Positions 36,681 to 46,412 of a stretch of DNA of 64,000 nucleotides are shown piece after piece. The translations under genes were made by a program, and so were the position numbers. This DNA comes from Lactiplantibacillus paraplantarum (GTDB taxonomy: Bacteria; Bacillota; Bacilli; Lactobacillales; Lactobacillaceae): assembly GCF_003641145.1 (NCBI RefSeq), contig NZ_CP032744.1, positions 2,232,001 to 2,296,000 on the forward strand. Direction: 5' to 3'. The number at the start of each line of letters is the position of its first letter. Positions within the stretch are counted from its first letter, which is position 1. The notes below the pieces were generated by a model. The model searched no databases and was not told where the DNA came from. It was given only the letters and a program-made list of their open reading frames with translations.

Positions 36681-36879
36681 TAGCTTTCACCTTCCTTAAT
36701 TTTTAGTATAAGTCAGCACCTGTATTTTCGCCAGTAAGCGTTTCATCTAAATAATCCGAACGCTTTTTGTTATCAATGACGATTTAATTCGCTACTAGCC
36801 GTTGTCAGCGCTCGCTGAAACGTTTACAATTGAATTATAGCTTTACGCGCTTCAGACCTAATCAGGGAGGATGTTTTAC

Positions 36880-37836
36880 ATGGCAAAACGTAAAATGATT
36901 TTAGACTTAGACACCGGGATCGATGACGCAATGGCCATCGCCTATGCAGTGGGGGCCCCCGACGTTGACTTAATTGGGATTATTAGTTCATATGGGAACT
37001 GCCTTGTTGATCAGGCAGCCATCAACAGTTTACAAATTTTAGAATTATTAGGGGCGACCGATGTCCCCGTCTTTCTAGGTGAACCTCACTCCAGTACTAC
37101 CGAACACTTCGATGTCATGCCCATCTCACAACAGATTCACGGCATGAATGGTATCGGTGACGTTAAGCTCCCCGAACCCAAGCGTGCCGTTGAGACTCAG
37201 TCCGGCGTTGATTTCTTAATCGACGCAGTTCATCAGTACGGTGCCGATTTAACCTTAGTGCCAACTGGTCCATTGACAAACTTGGCCGAAGCGCTTGAAA
37301 AAGCCCCTGACATTGCCAGCACAATTGGTAACGTTACATTAATGGGTGGTGCTTTGACCGTTCCAGGTAACGTTAGCCACTACGCTGAAGCTAATATCAA
37401 TCAAGATGCCGAAGCTGCTAACGCCGTCTTCACCAGCGATATGCCACTTACGATGGTTGGTCTAGATGTCACGTTACGAACACTACTGACTAAGACTGAA
37501 ACGCAACAATGGCGCGATTTAAAGACAACCGCTGGTGAAAAGTTTGCGGATATCGTCGACTACTATATTGCAGCCTATGATATTACAAGTCCTGATTTAC
37601 ATGGTTGTGCCCTTCATGATCCTTTGGCCGTTGGCGTTTCACTTGATCCTAGCTTTGTCACCACGTTAGATCTGAATATGTATGTTCAGGCAAGTGGCGA
37701 AGACTATGGTCGAACAATTGGTGATCCAGCGCGGCTCAATGAGCCAACCAACGTCACGGTCGCTCTAACTGTCGACAAAGATCGTTACTTAAAAACCTTT
37801 ATGACTTATTTGACTGCTTTATTTGAACAACACTAA
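36880..37836 (+). CDS. Inosine/uridine-preferring nucleoside hydrolase
   Basis: A 318-residue ribonucleoside hydrolase. The calcium-binding N-terminal motif is DLDTGIDDAMAIAYA; further ligand regions are the LVPTGPLTNLAEAL strand and HDPLAVGVSLDPSFV near the C-terminus. It splits nucleosides to base and ribose for salvage. ATG at 36880 is 9 nt after GGGAGG. No nucleoside transporter is adjacent, so it acts as a single gene. Confidence 0.92.
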   Translation: MAKRKMILDLDTGIDDAMAIAYAVGAPDVDLIGIISSYGNCLVDQAAINSLQILELLGATDVPVFLGEPHSSTTEHFDVMPISQQIHGMNGIGDVKLPEPKRAVETQSGVDFLIDAVHQYGADLTLVPTGPLTNLAEALEKAPDIASTIGNVTLMGGALTVPGNVSHYAEANINQDAEAANAVFTSDMPLTMVGLDVTLRTLLTKTETQQWRDLKTTAGEKFADIVDYYIAAYDITSPDLHGCALHDPLAVGVSLDPSFVTTLDLNMYVQASGEDYGRTIGDPARLNEPTNVTVALTVDKDRYLKTFMTYLTALFEQH

Positions 37837-37848
37837 TTCACGATAATC

Positions 37849-37892
37849 CTCGCAACCGGGTAACGGAAATTATTTTCTGCTATCCGGTTGTT
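37849..37892 (+). terminator. Possible terminator of the nucleoside hydrolase gene
   Basis: CGCAACCGGGTA and TATCCGGTTG can pair; the T-run after it is interrupted, so it is weak. Confidence 0.45.
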
Positions 37893-37988
37893 GTCGTTGA
37901 TTGCCACCTAAAATTAAGCCAGCACTATTTAATTCATTGTTTTTTATGTTAAATTAACAGTATCACTTTTTAGAAAGTAGGCATTCAC

Positions 37989-38876
37989 ATGGCACAAAAA
38001 TATTACGCTGTTCGGAAAGGCCGACATCCCGGTATTTATCGAACTTGGCCGGAAACACAAAAACAAGTGAGTGGGTATCCACAAGCGCAGTATAAAAGTT
38101 TTCCAACTGCCGCAGCGGCGCAGGCCTTTATGGCAGGTCAAACTAACCTGGGGTCCACCACCCCTGCCAAAAAAAGGACAGCGACTAATCAAGCACCCGT
38201 CAATGCGGCAATTACCGTCTATACCGATGGTGGCTCTCGTAATACCGGTAACGTGGCTGGTCAACATGTTCACCAAGACGATAAGGCCGCGTGGGCTTAC
38301 CGGATCGAAATGCCTGACCAACTTGTCACCGATTCCGCTGGTGAATGGGGTGCAACTAATAACCGCATGGAAATTATGGCCTTCTTACGGGCACTCGAAC
38401 AACTACAACAACTAGGGCAGACAAAGACTAGTATTCTCTTTGTGCTTGATTCCCAATACGTGTTAAATGCCGTTACTAAGGGCTGGCTAGCGGGCTGGAA
38501 GCGCCGGGGTTGGAAACGTAGCAACGGTCCACTAGTCAACGCCGAACTGTGGCAAGCAGTTGATCGCTTACTGCCTCAATTTACCACCCTTAACTACCGT
38601 TGGACCAAGGGGCATGCCACTAATCAAGGAAATGTCTTTGTCGACCATTTATTGAATCAGACAATGGACCAAATGCACCCAGGCCAACCAGTAACGCCAT
38701 CACCGGGTGCAAGAACAAGTACCAGTCAATCTGCGGATAAGCCCACCACGAGTACACCACGCTCTAAGGCAGCAGATCCGGCGGCAGTAAGTCAATCGTC
38801 AGACACACCACAAGCGGCTGATCCAAAACAGGTGGCTCGTTCGGTCGCTGCAATTAAGAAAATGCTGCGTAAGTAA
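37989..38876 (+). CDS. rnhA: RNase HI with viroplasmin-like N-terminal domain
   Basis: A 295-residue enzyme that degrades RNA in RNA-DNA hybrids. Residues 3-50 form the caulimovirus-type hybrid-binding domain (KYYAVRKGRHPGIYRTWPE...FMAG). The RNase H domain carries D80 (YTDGGS), E128 (NRMEIMAF), D154 (LDSQYV), H209 (KGHATNQGN) and D219, so the active site is complete. A Ser/Thr/Pro/Ala-rich tail of about 60 residues ends in a short basic helix. AAGTAGG precedes the ATG. Confidence 0.93.
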   Translation: MAQKYYAVRKGRHPGIYRTWPETQKQVSGYPQAQYKSFPTAAAAQAFMAGQTNLGSTTPAKKRTATNQAPVNAAITVYTDGGSRNTGNVAGQHVHQDDKAAWAYRIEMPDQLVTDSAGEWGATNNRMEIMAFLRALEQLQQLGQTKTSILFVLDSQYVLNAVTKGWLAGWKRRGWKRSNGPLVNAELWQAVDRLLPQFTTLNYRWTKGHATNQGNVFVDHLLNQTMDQMHPGQPVTPSPGARTSTSQSADKPTTSTPRSKAADPAAVSQSSDTPQAADPKQVARSVAAIKKMLRK

Positions 38877-38881
38877 CTACT

Positions 38882-38957
38882 AAAAAACTGTGCGATCAAA
38901 CATTCACATTAACGGAATTGTATCCATTATATGTAGTGTTGGACCGCACAGTTTTTA
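38882..38957. terminator. Bidirectional terminator between rnhA and HAD genes
   Basis: AAAAACTGTGCG and CGCACAGTTTTT form a 12-bp stem closing a long loop with extra inner pairing. Confidence 0.75.
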
Positions 38958-38970
38958 TGATTACTAATTT

Positions 38971-39741
38971 CTAAAGCCAGCCAATTTTCTTCAATCCGTT
39001 TGCAATACCATCATGATCACAATCAGTTGTCGTAAGGTCCGCTAAAGCTTTAATTGCTGGCTTCGCATTACCCATGGCAACTCCAATCCCCGCACTTTGT
39101 AGCATCTCACGATCATTCTCATTATCACCAAAGGCCGCCACGTTCTTCACATCAACGTTGAGTGCCACCGCTAATTTAGCAATTCCTTGCGCTTTCGAAC
39201 CAGCTTTCGGGATAATATCCACCCCACGTTCGTGAAAACGGACAAATGAAAATTCATCTGGATGTGGCAAAGCTTGGTTCTGTGAATCTGAGTAAAACAT
39301 CATTGCCTGATAAACATCATGATTCCGGTAATAATCTGGCGCATAATCTAAAGTTGGCGCTCGAAATGTATTCAAAACATCCCGCGTTTGCGACGATGGA
39401 TGGGTATGAATATGTAAGCCATCTAATGACTCAACTACAATATCAATTTGCTGTTCATCAGCCGCAGCGACCAACTTGCCAATGTTAGCCTTCGAGAGTG
39501 TATGCTGATGGACTTGCTTACGATCGGCAAAGGCCGCAGAACCATTACAAAGAACGTAATCACGTAACTTTAGCGCCTCAATCACCGGTCGCGCCATCGC
39601 TAAGTTACGTCCAGTGGCAATCGCCACGTGAATATTACGATCTTTAAGTGCCTGGATGCTGGCAATGGTGCTTGGTAATAATCTCTTATTACTTGCCAAG
39701 AGTGTATCATCAATATCAAAAACTGCTAATCTTGCAACCAT
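38971..39741 (-). CDS. Cof-type HAD-superfamily hydrolase
   Basis: A 256-residue HAD phosphatase of the Cof/YidA group. Motif I DIDDTLLASNK, motif II ATGRN, motif III Lys in the GSKAQGIAKL segment and motif IV FGDNENDREML are present, with a C2-type cap between. Substrates are usually sugar phosphates or FMN-like compounds. Second ATG (39741) is better spaced from GAGGAG. It starts 11 bases after the LacI stop and may be regulated by it. Confidence 0.9.
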   Translation of the reverse strand: MVARLAVFDIDDTLLASNKRLLPSTIASIQALKDRNIHVAIATGRNLAMARPVIEALKLRDYVLCNGSAAFADRKQVHQHTLSKANIGKLVAAADEQQIDIVVESLDGLHIHTHPSSQTRDVLNTFRAPTLDYAPDYYRNHDVYQAMMFYSDSQNQALPHPDEFSFVRFHERGVDIIPKAGSKAQGIAKLAVALNVDVKNVAAFGDNENDREMLQSAGIGVAMGNAKPAIKALADLTTTDCDHDGIANGLKKIGWL

Positions 39742-39758
39742 GTTCATTACTCCTCTAA

Positions 39759-40697
39759 TTATCGTTGAATAAATTCCGATTTGATCAGTTCATGTGTTCG
39801 AGTATTCCCCATCGCCAATCGAAATGCAGACTGACCGAGTGACTCTAAATGATGGTCAATAGTTGAAAATTTAAGTAACCGACTCGTTAATAAATTTTCT
39901 TGACCAATGTTTGGAATCGGTGACAGCTGATGATCAATAAAGTACTGATACGCACCAGCACCAATATCATCACCGTTAGCAAAAATTGCATCAACCCAGT
40001 CCGTCTGCTTTGCGAAATACTCACCGGCGCGATATCCATCTTCATAGGTAGCAGCGCCAGTGAAAAGCCGCTCATCCGTAAGTTGACCATATACATCGTG
40101 ATACGCCCGCCGCGTGACACGAGTGCTAGCACTAATCACATTATTGCGACTGAGAATGACCCCCATCGTCTGGTAACCCCGCTGTTTTGCCCACCGCAAG
40201 GCCGTTACATAAGAGGCCATGCGATCCGTATACGCCGCAGCCAATTCACGATCGTCACCAGGATCTTCACAACAGACGATCTGCCCATACTTGCGGTAAT
40301 GTTCCAACGTTTCTAATGAGCTACTACGGGACGTAAAGATTAACGCATCATAAGCTTTGCTACGCAAGTCTTCTAAATAATGACGCTCAATGGTCATATC
40401 ATAATTAGTAGGTAGCAACATAATTTTATACCCAGCGGCAAAACCAGCTCCAACGATACCATCAACGATTCGTGCAAAATATGGATGGTTGGCATAGGGC
40501 AAAACAACCCCGATCGTTTTAGTACGGCCCCGGCTAAGATCTCGAGCGACTCGATTAGGAACGTAATCTAATTCTTGCATGATGGCCTCAACTTTAGCCC
40601 GCTTATCATCCGCAACGTATTTTTGATGGTTGATGACGCGTGAGACTGTCGAGACAGAATAACCTGATAGTCGCGCAATATCATGAATGTTGGTCAT
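39759..40697 (-). CDS. LacI family transcriptional regulator
   Basis: A 312-residue repressor. The helix-turn-helix and hinge (NIHDIARLSGYSVSTVSRVINHQKYVADDKRAKVEAIMQELDYVPNRVAR) is followed by a periplasmic-binding-protein fold (TIGVVLPYANHPYFARIVDGIV...). ATG at 40697 is preceded by AAAGGAAG. Divergent from an RpiR-type regulator; effector unknown. Confidence 0.92.
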   Translation of the reverse strand: MTNIHDIARLSGYSVSTVSRVINHQKYVADDKRAKVEAIMQELDYVPNRVARDLSRGRTKTIGVVLPYANHPYFARIVDGIVGAGFAAGYKIMLLPTNYDMTIERHYLEDLRSKAYDALIFTSRSSSLETLEHYRKYGQIVCCEDPGDDRELAAAYTDRMASYVTALRWAKQRGYQTMGVILSRNNVISASTRVTRRAYHDVYGQLTDERLFTGAATYEDGYRAGEYFAKQTDWVDAIFANGDDIGAGAYQYFIDHQLSPIPNIGQENLLTSRLLKFSTIDHHLESLGQSAFRLAMGNTRTHELIKSEFIQR

Positions 40698-40745
40698 CAC
40701 AGAACTTCCTTTCTAAGTTGATGATACCACGTTGTTTCATAAAAT

Positions 40746-40762
40746 TATCATAATTTATGATA
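40746..40762. promoter_or_regulatory. Candidate operator between LacI and RpiR genes
   Basis: TATCATAATTTATGATA is a near-perfect 17-bp palindrome located about 50 bases before lacI-type and 95 before rpiR-type start codons. The half-site TATGATA/TGATA recurs nearer the RpiR start. Which of the two regulators binds cannot be told. Confidence 0.5.
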
Positions 40763-40857
40763 CCGGTACCAGGTCAAGTAACTTTTTATCAATTTTCTGA
40801 TATTAATCGCATTTTTGTGATAATAACCGTATGATACTAACTATGGAGGTTACAGAC

Positions 40858-41721
40858 ATGTCAATCTTAATTGCACTCAAACAGCAAACAGATTTTACTA
40901 GCACTGAACAGCGGATTGGGCATTACATTCTGGCCCATCTTAATCAACTACCCACGGTTCTTATCAAAGATTTAGCCGCCAAAACTTATACTTCTCATTC
41001 CGCCATTATTCGACTAGCTCAAAAGCTTGGTTTTCACGGTTTTCGTGATTTCCAACGTGCACTAACCACTGAAATCGTCACCCAAGAGCAACAAGCTGCG
41101 ACAGTTGATGCCAACTTTCCTTTTTCAGCTAGTGATTCAGTGACAACCATTAGTCAAAAAATGGCGTCATTGACCATCAACGCCATTCAAACAGCACAAC
41201 AACAACTCGATACAACCCAACTAGCCCCTGCGGCCGACTTGTTAGCACGGGCCAATCGTATTTTCATTTTCTCGCAGGGTGACTCGCAACTACGGGCCCG
41301 TAGTTTTCAAAACAAATTAGTCAAGATCAACCGCTTTGCCCTAATTGCGGAAGAATACGCAGACGAGGCATGGAACGCAGCTAATCTAACTTCTAAGGAC
41401 TGTGCTTTAATCATTTCTTACGCAGGAACGACCAAGATACATCAGCAATTTGTTGCCTACTTTTACGAGCATAAGGTACCAGTCATTGTATTAACTGGTA
41501 ATCCCCAATCACCATTAATTGATCAGGCTACTTACCACTTGCTGACGGTTCAAGATGAATATAACTTTGCCAAGATTGGCACCTTTGCTTCTCAAGCAGC
41601 ATTTGAATATGTTTTAGATAGTCTTTTTGCCGTGATGTACGCCCAAGACTTTCATAACCACTTGCAAGATTTACAACAGAAACAGCAGTTAATTCAAAAT
41701 GGCCCGCTCACCACTAAATAG
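40858..41721 (+). CDS. RpiR/MurR family regulator with SIS domain
   Basis: A 287-residue regulator. N-terminal RpiR helix-turn-helix (FTSTEQRIGHYILAHLNQLP ... SHSAIIRLAQKLGFHGFRDFQRAL) and C-terminal SIS sugar-phosphate-binding domain (IFIFSQGDSQLRARSFQNKLVKINRF, LIISYAGTTKIHQQF). It likely senses a phosphosugar. ATG at 40858 follows ATGGAGG. The convergent oxidoreductase pair downstream may be functionally linked but is not in the same transcript. Confidence 0.9.
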   Translation: MSILIALKQQTDFTSTEQRIGHYILAHLNQLPTVLIKDLAAKTYTSHSAIIRLAQKLGFHGFRDFQRALTTEIVTQEQQAATVDANFPFSASDSVTTISQKMASLTINAIQTAQQQLDTTQLAPAADLLARANRIFIFSQGDSQLRARSFQNKLVKINRFALIAEEYADEAWNAANLTSKDCALIISYAGTTKIHQQFVAYFYEHKVPVIVLTGNPQSPLIDQATYHLLTVQDEYNFAKIGTFASQAAFEYVLDSLFAVMYAQDFHNHLQDLQQKQQLIQNGPLTTK

Positions 41722-41734
41722 GGCCAGTATTCCC

Positions 41735-41776
41735 CAAAAACGTGCCTCAGATTTTTAGCTTCTGAGGCACGTTTTC
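41735..41776. terminator. Bidirectional terminator between RpiR and oxidoreductase genes
   Basis: AAAACGTGCCTCAGA and TCTGAGGCACGTTTT form a perfect 15-bp stem. Confidence 0.88.
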
Positions 41777-41817
41777 GATAGTTAATTAGCAGGACAACGT
41801 AATTTATATCAATTTAT

Positions 41818-42795
41818 TTATCCTAATTGCAACCCCGCACTGGCCAATGCTTGATCCACCACCGCCATGACGGCCTGTGAATGGGCTAGCTGGCGCTTAA
41901 CCGTTACCATGTCATGCTCCGCAATAATGCGCTCAAACGCCACGAACTCGGCATGCATTCGATGATCGGCCTGATTGAGTGCCAAGTCAGTTGTTGCGCC
42001 ATCGTGAGTAATTTCAGTAAAGCTTTCAACCGTGTTTGTTGGACCGTTCACAACAATTGAACCAGCCGTCCCCTGAATCGTCGAACGAACGGGTGAGGTG
42101 GAATCCTTTGAGCCAATGCAGACCACCTGAACATCCGGATAAGTCAGGATTAAAATACCTGAGGTGTCAATATCTCGCTCAATATTTGCAACATACTGGA
42201 CGCGCGTTGGTGCCCCAAGCAAACCGACAACGAAATGAATGTTATAAATATTTAAATCCATCAACGCACCGCCACCCAACTTCGGATTGAAGGCTGGTAA
42301 AACGGTCCCGGCTTTAAATTGATCATAACGTGATGAGTATTGGGAATAGTTACACTCAATAATCTTCAAGTCACCCAATTTGGTTAAATCACGCTTAATT
42401 GCTTGATAGTTTTCCAAGTACTGATTCGTAATGGCTTCAATCAACACTAGATCTTGTTTTAGTGCCAATGTTTGTAATTCCGTCAACTGGGCTGCAACTA
42501 GTGTAAATGGTTTTTCACAAATCACATTTTTTCCCGCTTGCAACGCTTGCTTGGCGTAAGTGTAATGCAACGAGTTCGGTAACGCCACGTACACCGTATC
42601 AATCGTTGCATCTGCTAGCAAAGCTTCGTAATCAGTATAAACGGTCTCGATGTTGTAAGTCGTTTGTAATGCATGTGCTCGTTCCACACTACGGGGTGTC
42701 GATAATAAGCCAACTAATTCAATCGTTGGTATCATCTTCACCATCGGCAAAAAATCTTGGACAATCTTACCGGTTCCTAAAATTCCTAAACGCAT
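41818..42795 (-). CDS. Gfo/Idh/MocA family oxidoreductase (first of two)
   Basis: A 325-residue NAD(P)-dependent sugar/inositol-type dehydrogenase. N-terminal Rossmann LGILGTGKIVQDFLP, then YVALPNSLHYTYAKQALQAGKNVICEKPFTL with the family EKP motif, and a C-terminal alpha/beta domain. Substrate unknown. It follows the second family member by 12 bases; the two are paralogues of low similarity and form an operon. Confidence 0.9.
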   Translation of the reverse strand: MRLGILGTGKIVQDFLPMVKMIPTIELVGLLSTPRSVERAHALQTTYNIETVYTDYEALLADATIDTVYVALPNSLHYTYAKQALQAGKNVICEKPFTLVAAQLTELQTLALKQDLVLIEAITNQYLENYQAIKRDLTKLGDLKIIECNYSQYSSRYDQFKAGTVLPAFNPKLGGGALMDLNIYNIHFVVGLLGAPTRVQYVANIERDIDTSGILILTYPDVQVVCIGSKDSTSPVRSTIQGTAGSIVVNGPTNTVESFTEITHDGATTDLALNQADHRMHAEFVAFERIIAEHDMVTVKRQLAHSQAVMAVVDQALASAGLQLG

Positions 42796-42807
42796 CTTTA
42801 GCCCCTC

Positions 42808-43827
42808 CTAACGTCGACACTGTTGGATACCTTGTTCCAGCATCTTGATCTGCAATAAAGTTTCTTCATCTTTGACTAACTTAGGCTGACCATTAACAAT
42901 CGACTCGTATACGCCAGCGTAGACCCGACTATAATCACCAACTTCGGAAACCACTTTTTCTTCATGGTATTGCCCGGCATCATCCATGTAAGTCAGCGTG
43001 CCATAGTTTTCTGGTTGATCGACGCCAAAGTCCGCATGATCTGGCATGTAAAAATGCTTCAAATCATATTCTTGCCGATCCTTATCCGCCTTCACGAACA
43101 TACCTTTTTTACCATAAACCACAAAACTTGGTCGCGATTTAATGCGGAAATAACTCGATTTTACAGAGACTTTAAGTGCACCGTAATATAAATCAATGTC
43201 GAAATAATCATTCATTCGGTCAGTTCCTAGCAACTGACGAACATCATAATGAACATCATCTGGTTCCCCAAAGTACGCGATCACTTGATCTAACGTGTGG
43301 CACGCATGCCCGTATAAATAACTCGTGTCTAATGAGAAATGGTCAACGTTGGTTGGAACTTCTGGCCGGAAGTAATCAAAGTGCATTTCAACTTCTAATA
43401 AATCACCAAGGACGCCGCTTTCAATCACCTTTTGCGTCGTTAAATAGTCCGAGTCAAAACGACGATTCTGATAACATTGAATGAATAAGTGCTTTTCGTT
43501 AGCAAGTGCAAAAAGTTCCTGAGCCTCCGCCGACGTTTCAGTAAATGGTTTTTCCACCAACACATTCTTCCCGTGATTTAAAACATCCTTAGCCACTGAA
43601 TAATGTGTGTGGCTAGGCGTTGAGACCACGACTAGTTGAATTTCAGGATCTTGATAAATATCATCCAACGTGGTCGTATAATGAACACCCGCAATCGGCT
43701 GCCAATTTTGACGTCCTGAACGTGAATAAATCGTCTTGACTTTAATTTGCTCTTTAAGCTTTAATGCGAATGGCAAGTGATACCGATTCGCACTCTTACC
43801 ATTACCAATATAAGCAATTGTTAACAT
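42808..43827 (-). CDS. Gfo/Idh/MocA family oxidoreductase (second of two)
   Basis: A 339-residue family member: IAYIGNGKSANRYHLPF at the N-terminus (Rossmann motif reads GNGKSA, with a Ser/Ala in place of the last Gly), VVVSTPSHTHYSVAKDVLNHGKNVLVEKPFTETS with EKP, and a catalytic-type His in YGHACHTLDQV. ATG at 43827 follows GGGGGC. First gene of the two-gene operon. Confidence 0.9.
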   Translation of the reverse strand: MLTIAYIGNGKSANRYHLPFALKLKEQIKVKTIYSRSGRQNWQPIAGVHYTTTLDDIYQDPEIQLVVVSTPSHTHYSVAKDVLNHGKNVLVEKPFTETSAEAQELFALANEKHLFIQCYQNRRFDSDYLTTQKVIESGVLGDLLEVEMHFDYFRPEVPTNVDHFSLDTSYLYGHACHTLDQVIAYFGEPDDVHYDVRQLLGTDRMNDYFDIDLYYGALKVSVKSSYFRIKSRPSFVVYGKKGMFVKADKDRQEYDLKHFYMPDHADFGVDQPENYGTLTYMDDAGQYHEEKVVSEVGDYSRVYAGVYESIVNGQPKLVKDEETLLQIKMLEQGIQQCRR

Positions 43828-44047
43828 AATAGTAGCCCCCAATTAAGTTGATAATCTTATTATACTGACTTAATAGCCGCCGCCAAGCTTTTCACCAGCT
43901 TTAGGTTAGAACGTTCAATAATTAAGTCCTTACAACGCGAATTTTAAACATTAGGTCCAGCCAAAATTAATCAGCGCAGATCATACTCTTATTCACATGA
44001 TTGCGTTAAAATTAAACTACTTTACTAAATCTAGGAGGAACTCTGGT

Positions 44048-46051
44048 TTGCAAACCGTTTTCTTAGTCTTACTGCTAGTCGCTGCGGTCGTTGTTGCTAA
44101 CGCCGTCTACGCACGCTTTAATCAAGTACCAGTCGCCTTTTTACAAATAGGTGCCGGGCTGATTTTATCATTGATCCCGTTATATCAAAATTTTGAATTG
44201 GAACCCGAAATTTTCTTATTCGTCATTATTTCGATTCTCATGTTTAATGACGGCCAAAACACCAATATCCGTAAGCTCAGCCACCAATTCGGAACGACCT
44301 TGTCACTTTCGGTCGTACTGGCAATCGTGACCATTCTAATTGTCGGGACGGTAACTCACTTATTGATCCCAGAATTTTCACTGGCACTTGCTTTAGCTTT
44401 AGGGGCCATTATTACGCCAACCGATGCCGTCGCGGTATCATCAATTACGACCAAGGTCGCGATTCCCGGTGAGGTCATGACAACACTAGAAAATGAATCA
44501 CTTTTCAATGACGCTTCCGGTATCGTGGCCTTCAACTTAGCCATTGCCGCCATCGTAACTGGTAAATTCTCTGTCTGGCATGGCATCACCAACTTCTTAT
44601 ACGTCTTTGCCGGTGGCATCTTCGTAGGATTAATCATTGGTTATATCATTGTCGCTATCCGTATCATGCTGATTCGGATGCGGGTGGACACCCCGTCTGT
44701 AATCGTGCCGTACACATTGCTAACACCGTTTGTCGTGTATTTCCTAGCTGAATCACTAGGTGTTTCTGGTATTTTAGCCGTCGTCGCTACCGGACTGATT
44801 CATGGTGTTCAATCTGACCAATTAAGGCTAACGACATCGCGGCTACAAATCGTTATGACCACCACTTGGTCAATCGTTGCAAGTATTTTAAATGGGATTG
44901 TCTTTGTCCTTCTGGGCGTTTCGCTACCAAGTGTTATCAACCACTTACAACAACGGGATACCGGCTCCGTTGCGGTCTTAGTCGGCCTCGGAATACTACT
45001 CTACCTCATTATGACATTCACTCGGTTTCTCTGGACCCGATTTGACTTAGCTCGTATTCGAGCTTGGGATAATCATGAAAAGACCCGCAACGCTTTTGTC
45101 ATGGGGCTTAGCGGCGTTCACGGAACCATTACGCTTGCCATGGCATTCTCATTACCGCTAACGCTCAACGGCAGTAATTTTCCTTACCGCAATGATATTA
45201 TCTTCGTAGCTGCGGTCGTTATCCTGACCAGCTTATTAGTTCCCACCATCTTGCTACCAATGACATTACCCAAACAAACTGTGAAGGTGACCGAGGACGA
45301 ATTAGCAACCGCTAAAGCTGATATGGTGTCTCACGCTATCGATCTGATGCAAGCGCGTCATGGTAATAATGCTAGCACCAGCAAAGTTATTGCAATTCTA
45401 TCTGGTCAGCGCGTCCTAGATGGCCGGCCTAAACGCTCCCAACTAGCCGGACTGTTTGATGCCACCTTCGAAGTCGAACAAGCCACTGTTGATCAAATGG
45501 TTACGAACAAAGAAATTACCCCCCACGAGGCCGAAAAGTATATGCGCGTCGCTAGTCAGACCCGTATTCAAAATCAACAAACTTTTTTTGAGCGTCTAAA
45601 ATTACTGTTCCGCTTCACCATGGCTAAGTGGTCACTCAGTAAAAAGGCGCGGGCGCGACGCAAAATGTTCCGGCAGTACCGGCCGCGCCGTGGTCAGGAC
45701 CGTTCAGAGCTCTTAGCGCGTAATCGCCAAATGTGGCATCGAATGCGGCAAATTGAGCAAAAGCCTTATGAAGCAGTACTGGCCTACCTAGCTGACACGA
45801 TTACTGCCGACAATCAGCAAGCTATTGGTATCGTTCGCCGTGCTTATGACGAACGGCACCGTCGCTTGTCTGGTGAACGCGATGGGCAAAACATCCAAAA
45901 TGAATTACTGATTGAAGCCTTTCAACTAGAATACAATTTTATTCAAACCCAATTGGCCAGCAAAACATTCAGTTCAGAACTTGGCAATCAGCTCTACGAA
46001 CAGATTTCAACCGACCAACTGGTTTACTTACAATCCATCAACACGGATTAA
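44048..46051 (+). CDS. Na+/H+ antiporter, CPA1 (NhaP/NHE) family
   Basis: A 667-residue antiporter. About 12 membrane segments (to residue about 415) include the transport motif TPTDAVAVSSI and the ND pair in ENESLFNDASGIVAF. A hydrophilic C-terminal domain of about 250 residues with many Arg/Lys/Gln follows, as in the longer Lactobacillales members. It exchanges Na+ or K+ for H+. Start is TTG at 44048, 8 nt after AGGAGG; the upstream in-frame ATG at 43997 has no site. Confidence 0.9.
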   Translation: MQTVFLVLLLVAAVVVANAVYARFNQVPVAFLQIGAGLILSLIPLYQNFELEPEIFLFVIISILMFNDGQNTNIRKLSHQFGTTLSLSVVLAIVTILIVGTVTHLLIPEFSLALALALGAIITPTDAVAVSSITTKVAIPGEVMTTLENESLFNDASGIVAFNLAIAAIVTGKFSVWHGITNFLYVFAGGIFVGLIIGYIIVAIRIMLIRMRVDTPSVIVPYTLLTPFVVYFLAESLGVSGILAVVATGLIHGVQSDQLRLTTSRLQIVMTTTWSIVASILNGIVFVLLGVSLPSVINHLQQRDTGSVAVLVGLGILLYLIMTFTRFLWTRFDLARIRAWDNHEKTRNAFVMGLSGVHGTITLAMAFSLPLTLNGSNFPYRNDIIFVAAVVILTSLLVPTILLPMTLPKQTVKVTEDELATAKADMVSHAIDLMQARHGNNASTSKVIAILSGQRVLDGRPKRSQLAGLFDATFEVEQATVDQMVTNKEITPHEAEKYMRVASQTRIQNQQTFFERLKLLFRFTMAKWSLSKKARARRKMFRQYRPRRGQDRSELLARNRQMWHRMRQIEQKPYEAVLAYLADTITADNQQAIGIVRRAYDERHRRLSGERDGQNIQNELLIEAFQLEYNFIQTQLASKTFSSELGNQLYEQISTDQLVYLQSINTD

Positions 46052-46139
46052 CTTCATTACTAGCGCTACTACGTACTGGTCACTTTAACACGAATCATGG
46101 TTAAAGAAGCTCGTAACGGAATCGCTGTTTGTCAATATG

Positions 46140-46198
46140 AAGATGGTCGACACTTAGTAATGTCAACAACGTGACCAACTGTCGCGGCCATCTTTTTT
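46140..46198 (+). terminator. Terminator of the antiporter gene
   Basis: AAGATGGTCGACA pairs with TGTCGCGGCCATCTT (two-base bulge), followed by T. It is about 90 bases after the stop. Confidence 0.65.
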
Positions 46199-46199
46199 A

Positions 46200-46324
46200 C
46201 AGGCAACCCGGTACACTAAATGTATACCAGCGGTCGGACCCGACTTAACAGTCTGACAAGCCCCCCAATCTTGTGACCATGGTTATCAAATGACACCGAT
46301 GCAGTTATCGGTGTCATTTTTTTA
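46200..46324 (+). ncRNA. Possible short untranslated transcript or orphan terminator
   Basis: After the antiporter terminator a second, strong terminator follows (AAATGACACCGAT / ATCGGTGTCATTT at 46288-46319, then T7). No gene lies between the two. The stretch between could encode a small RNA of about 100 nt. No convincing promoter is seen, so this stays tentative. Confidence 0.35.
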
Positions 46325-46343
46325 TTATTTTGAAATAAAATGC

Positions 46344-46374
46344 TTGTCTTAGAGCCACTCTAAGGTGCTAGGCT
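46344..46374 (+). promoter_or_regulatory. MerR-type promoter with 19-bp spacer upstream of dxs
   Basis: TTGTCT, 19-base spacer, TAGGCT. The spacer holds the dyad CTTAGAG-3-CTCTAAG (46348-46364), which is the operator type of AdhR/NmlR-like MerR regulators that sense electrophiles or aldehydes. No merR gene is adjacent. Confidence 0.82.
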
Positions 46375-46412
46375 ATAAACTATACTGATGAATTAGAAAG
46401 AGAGCGATAAAG

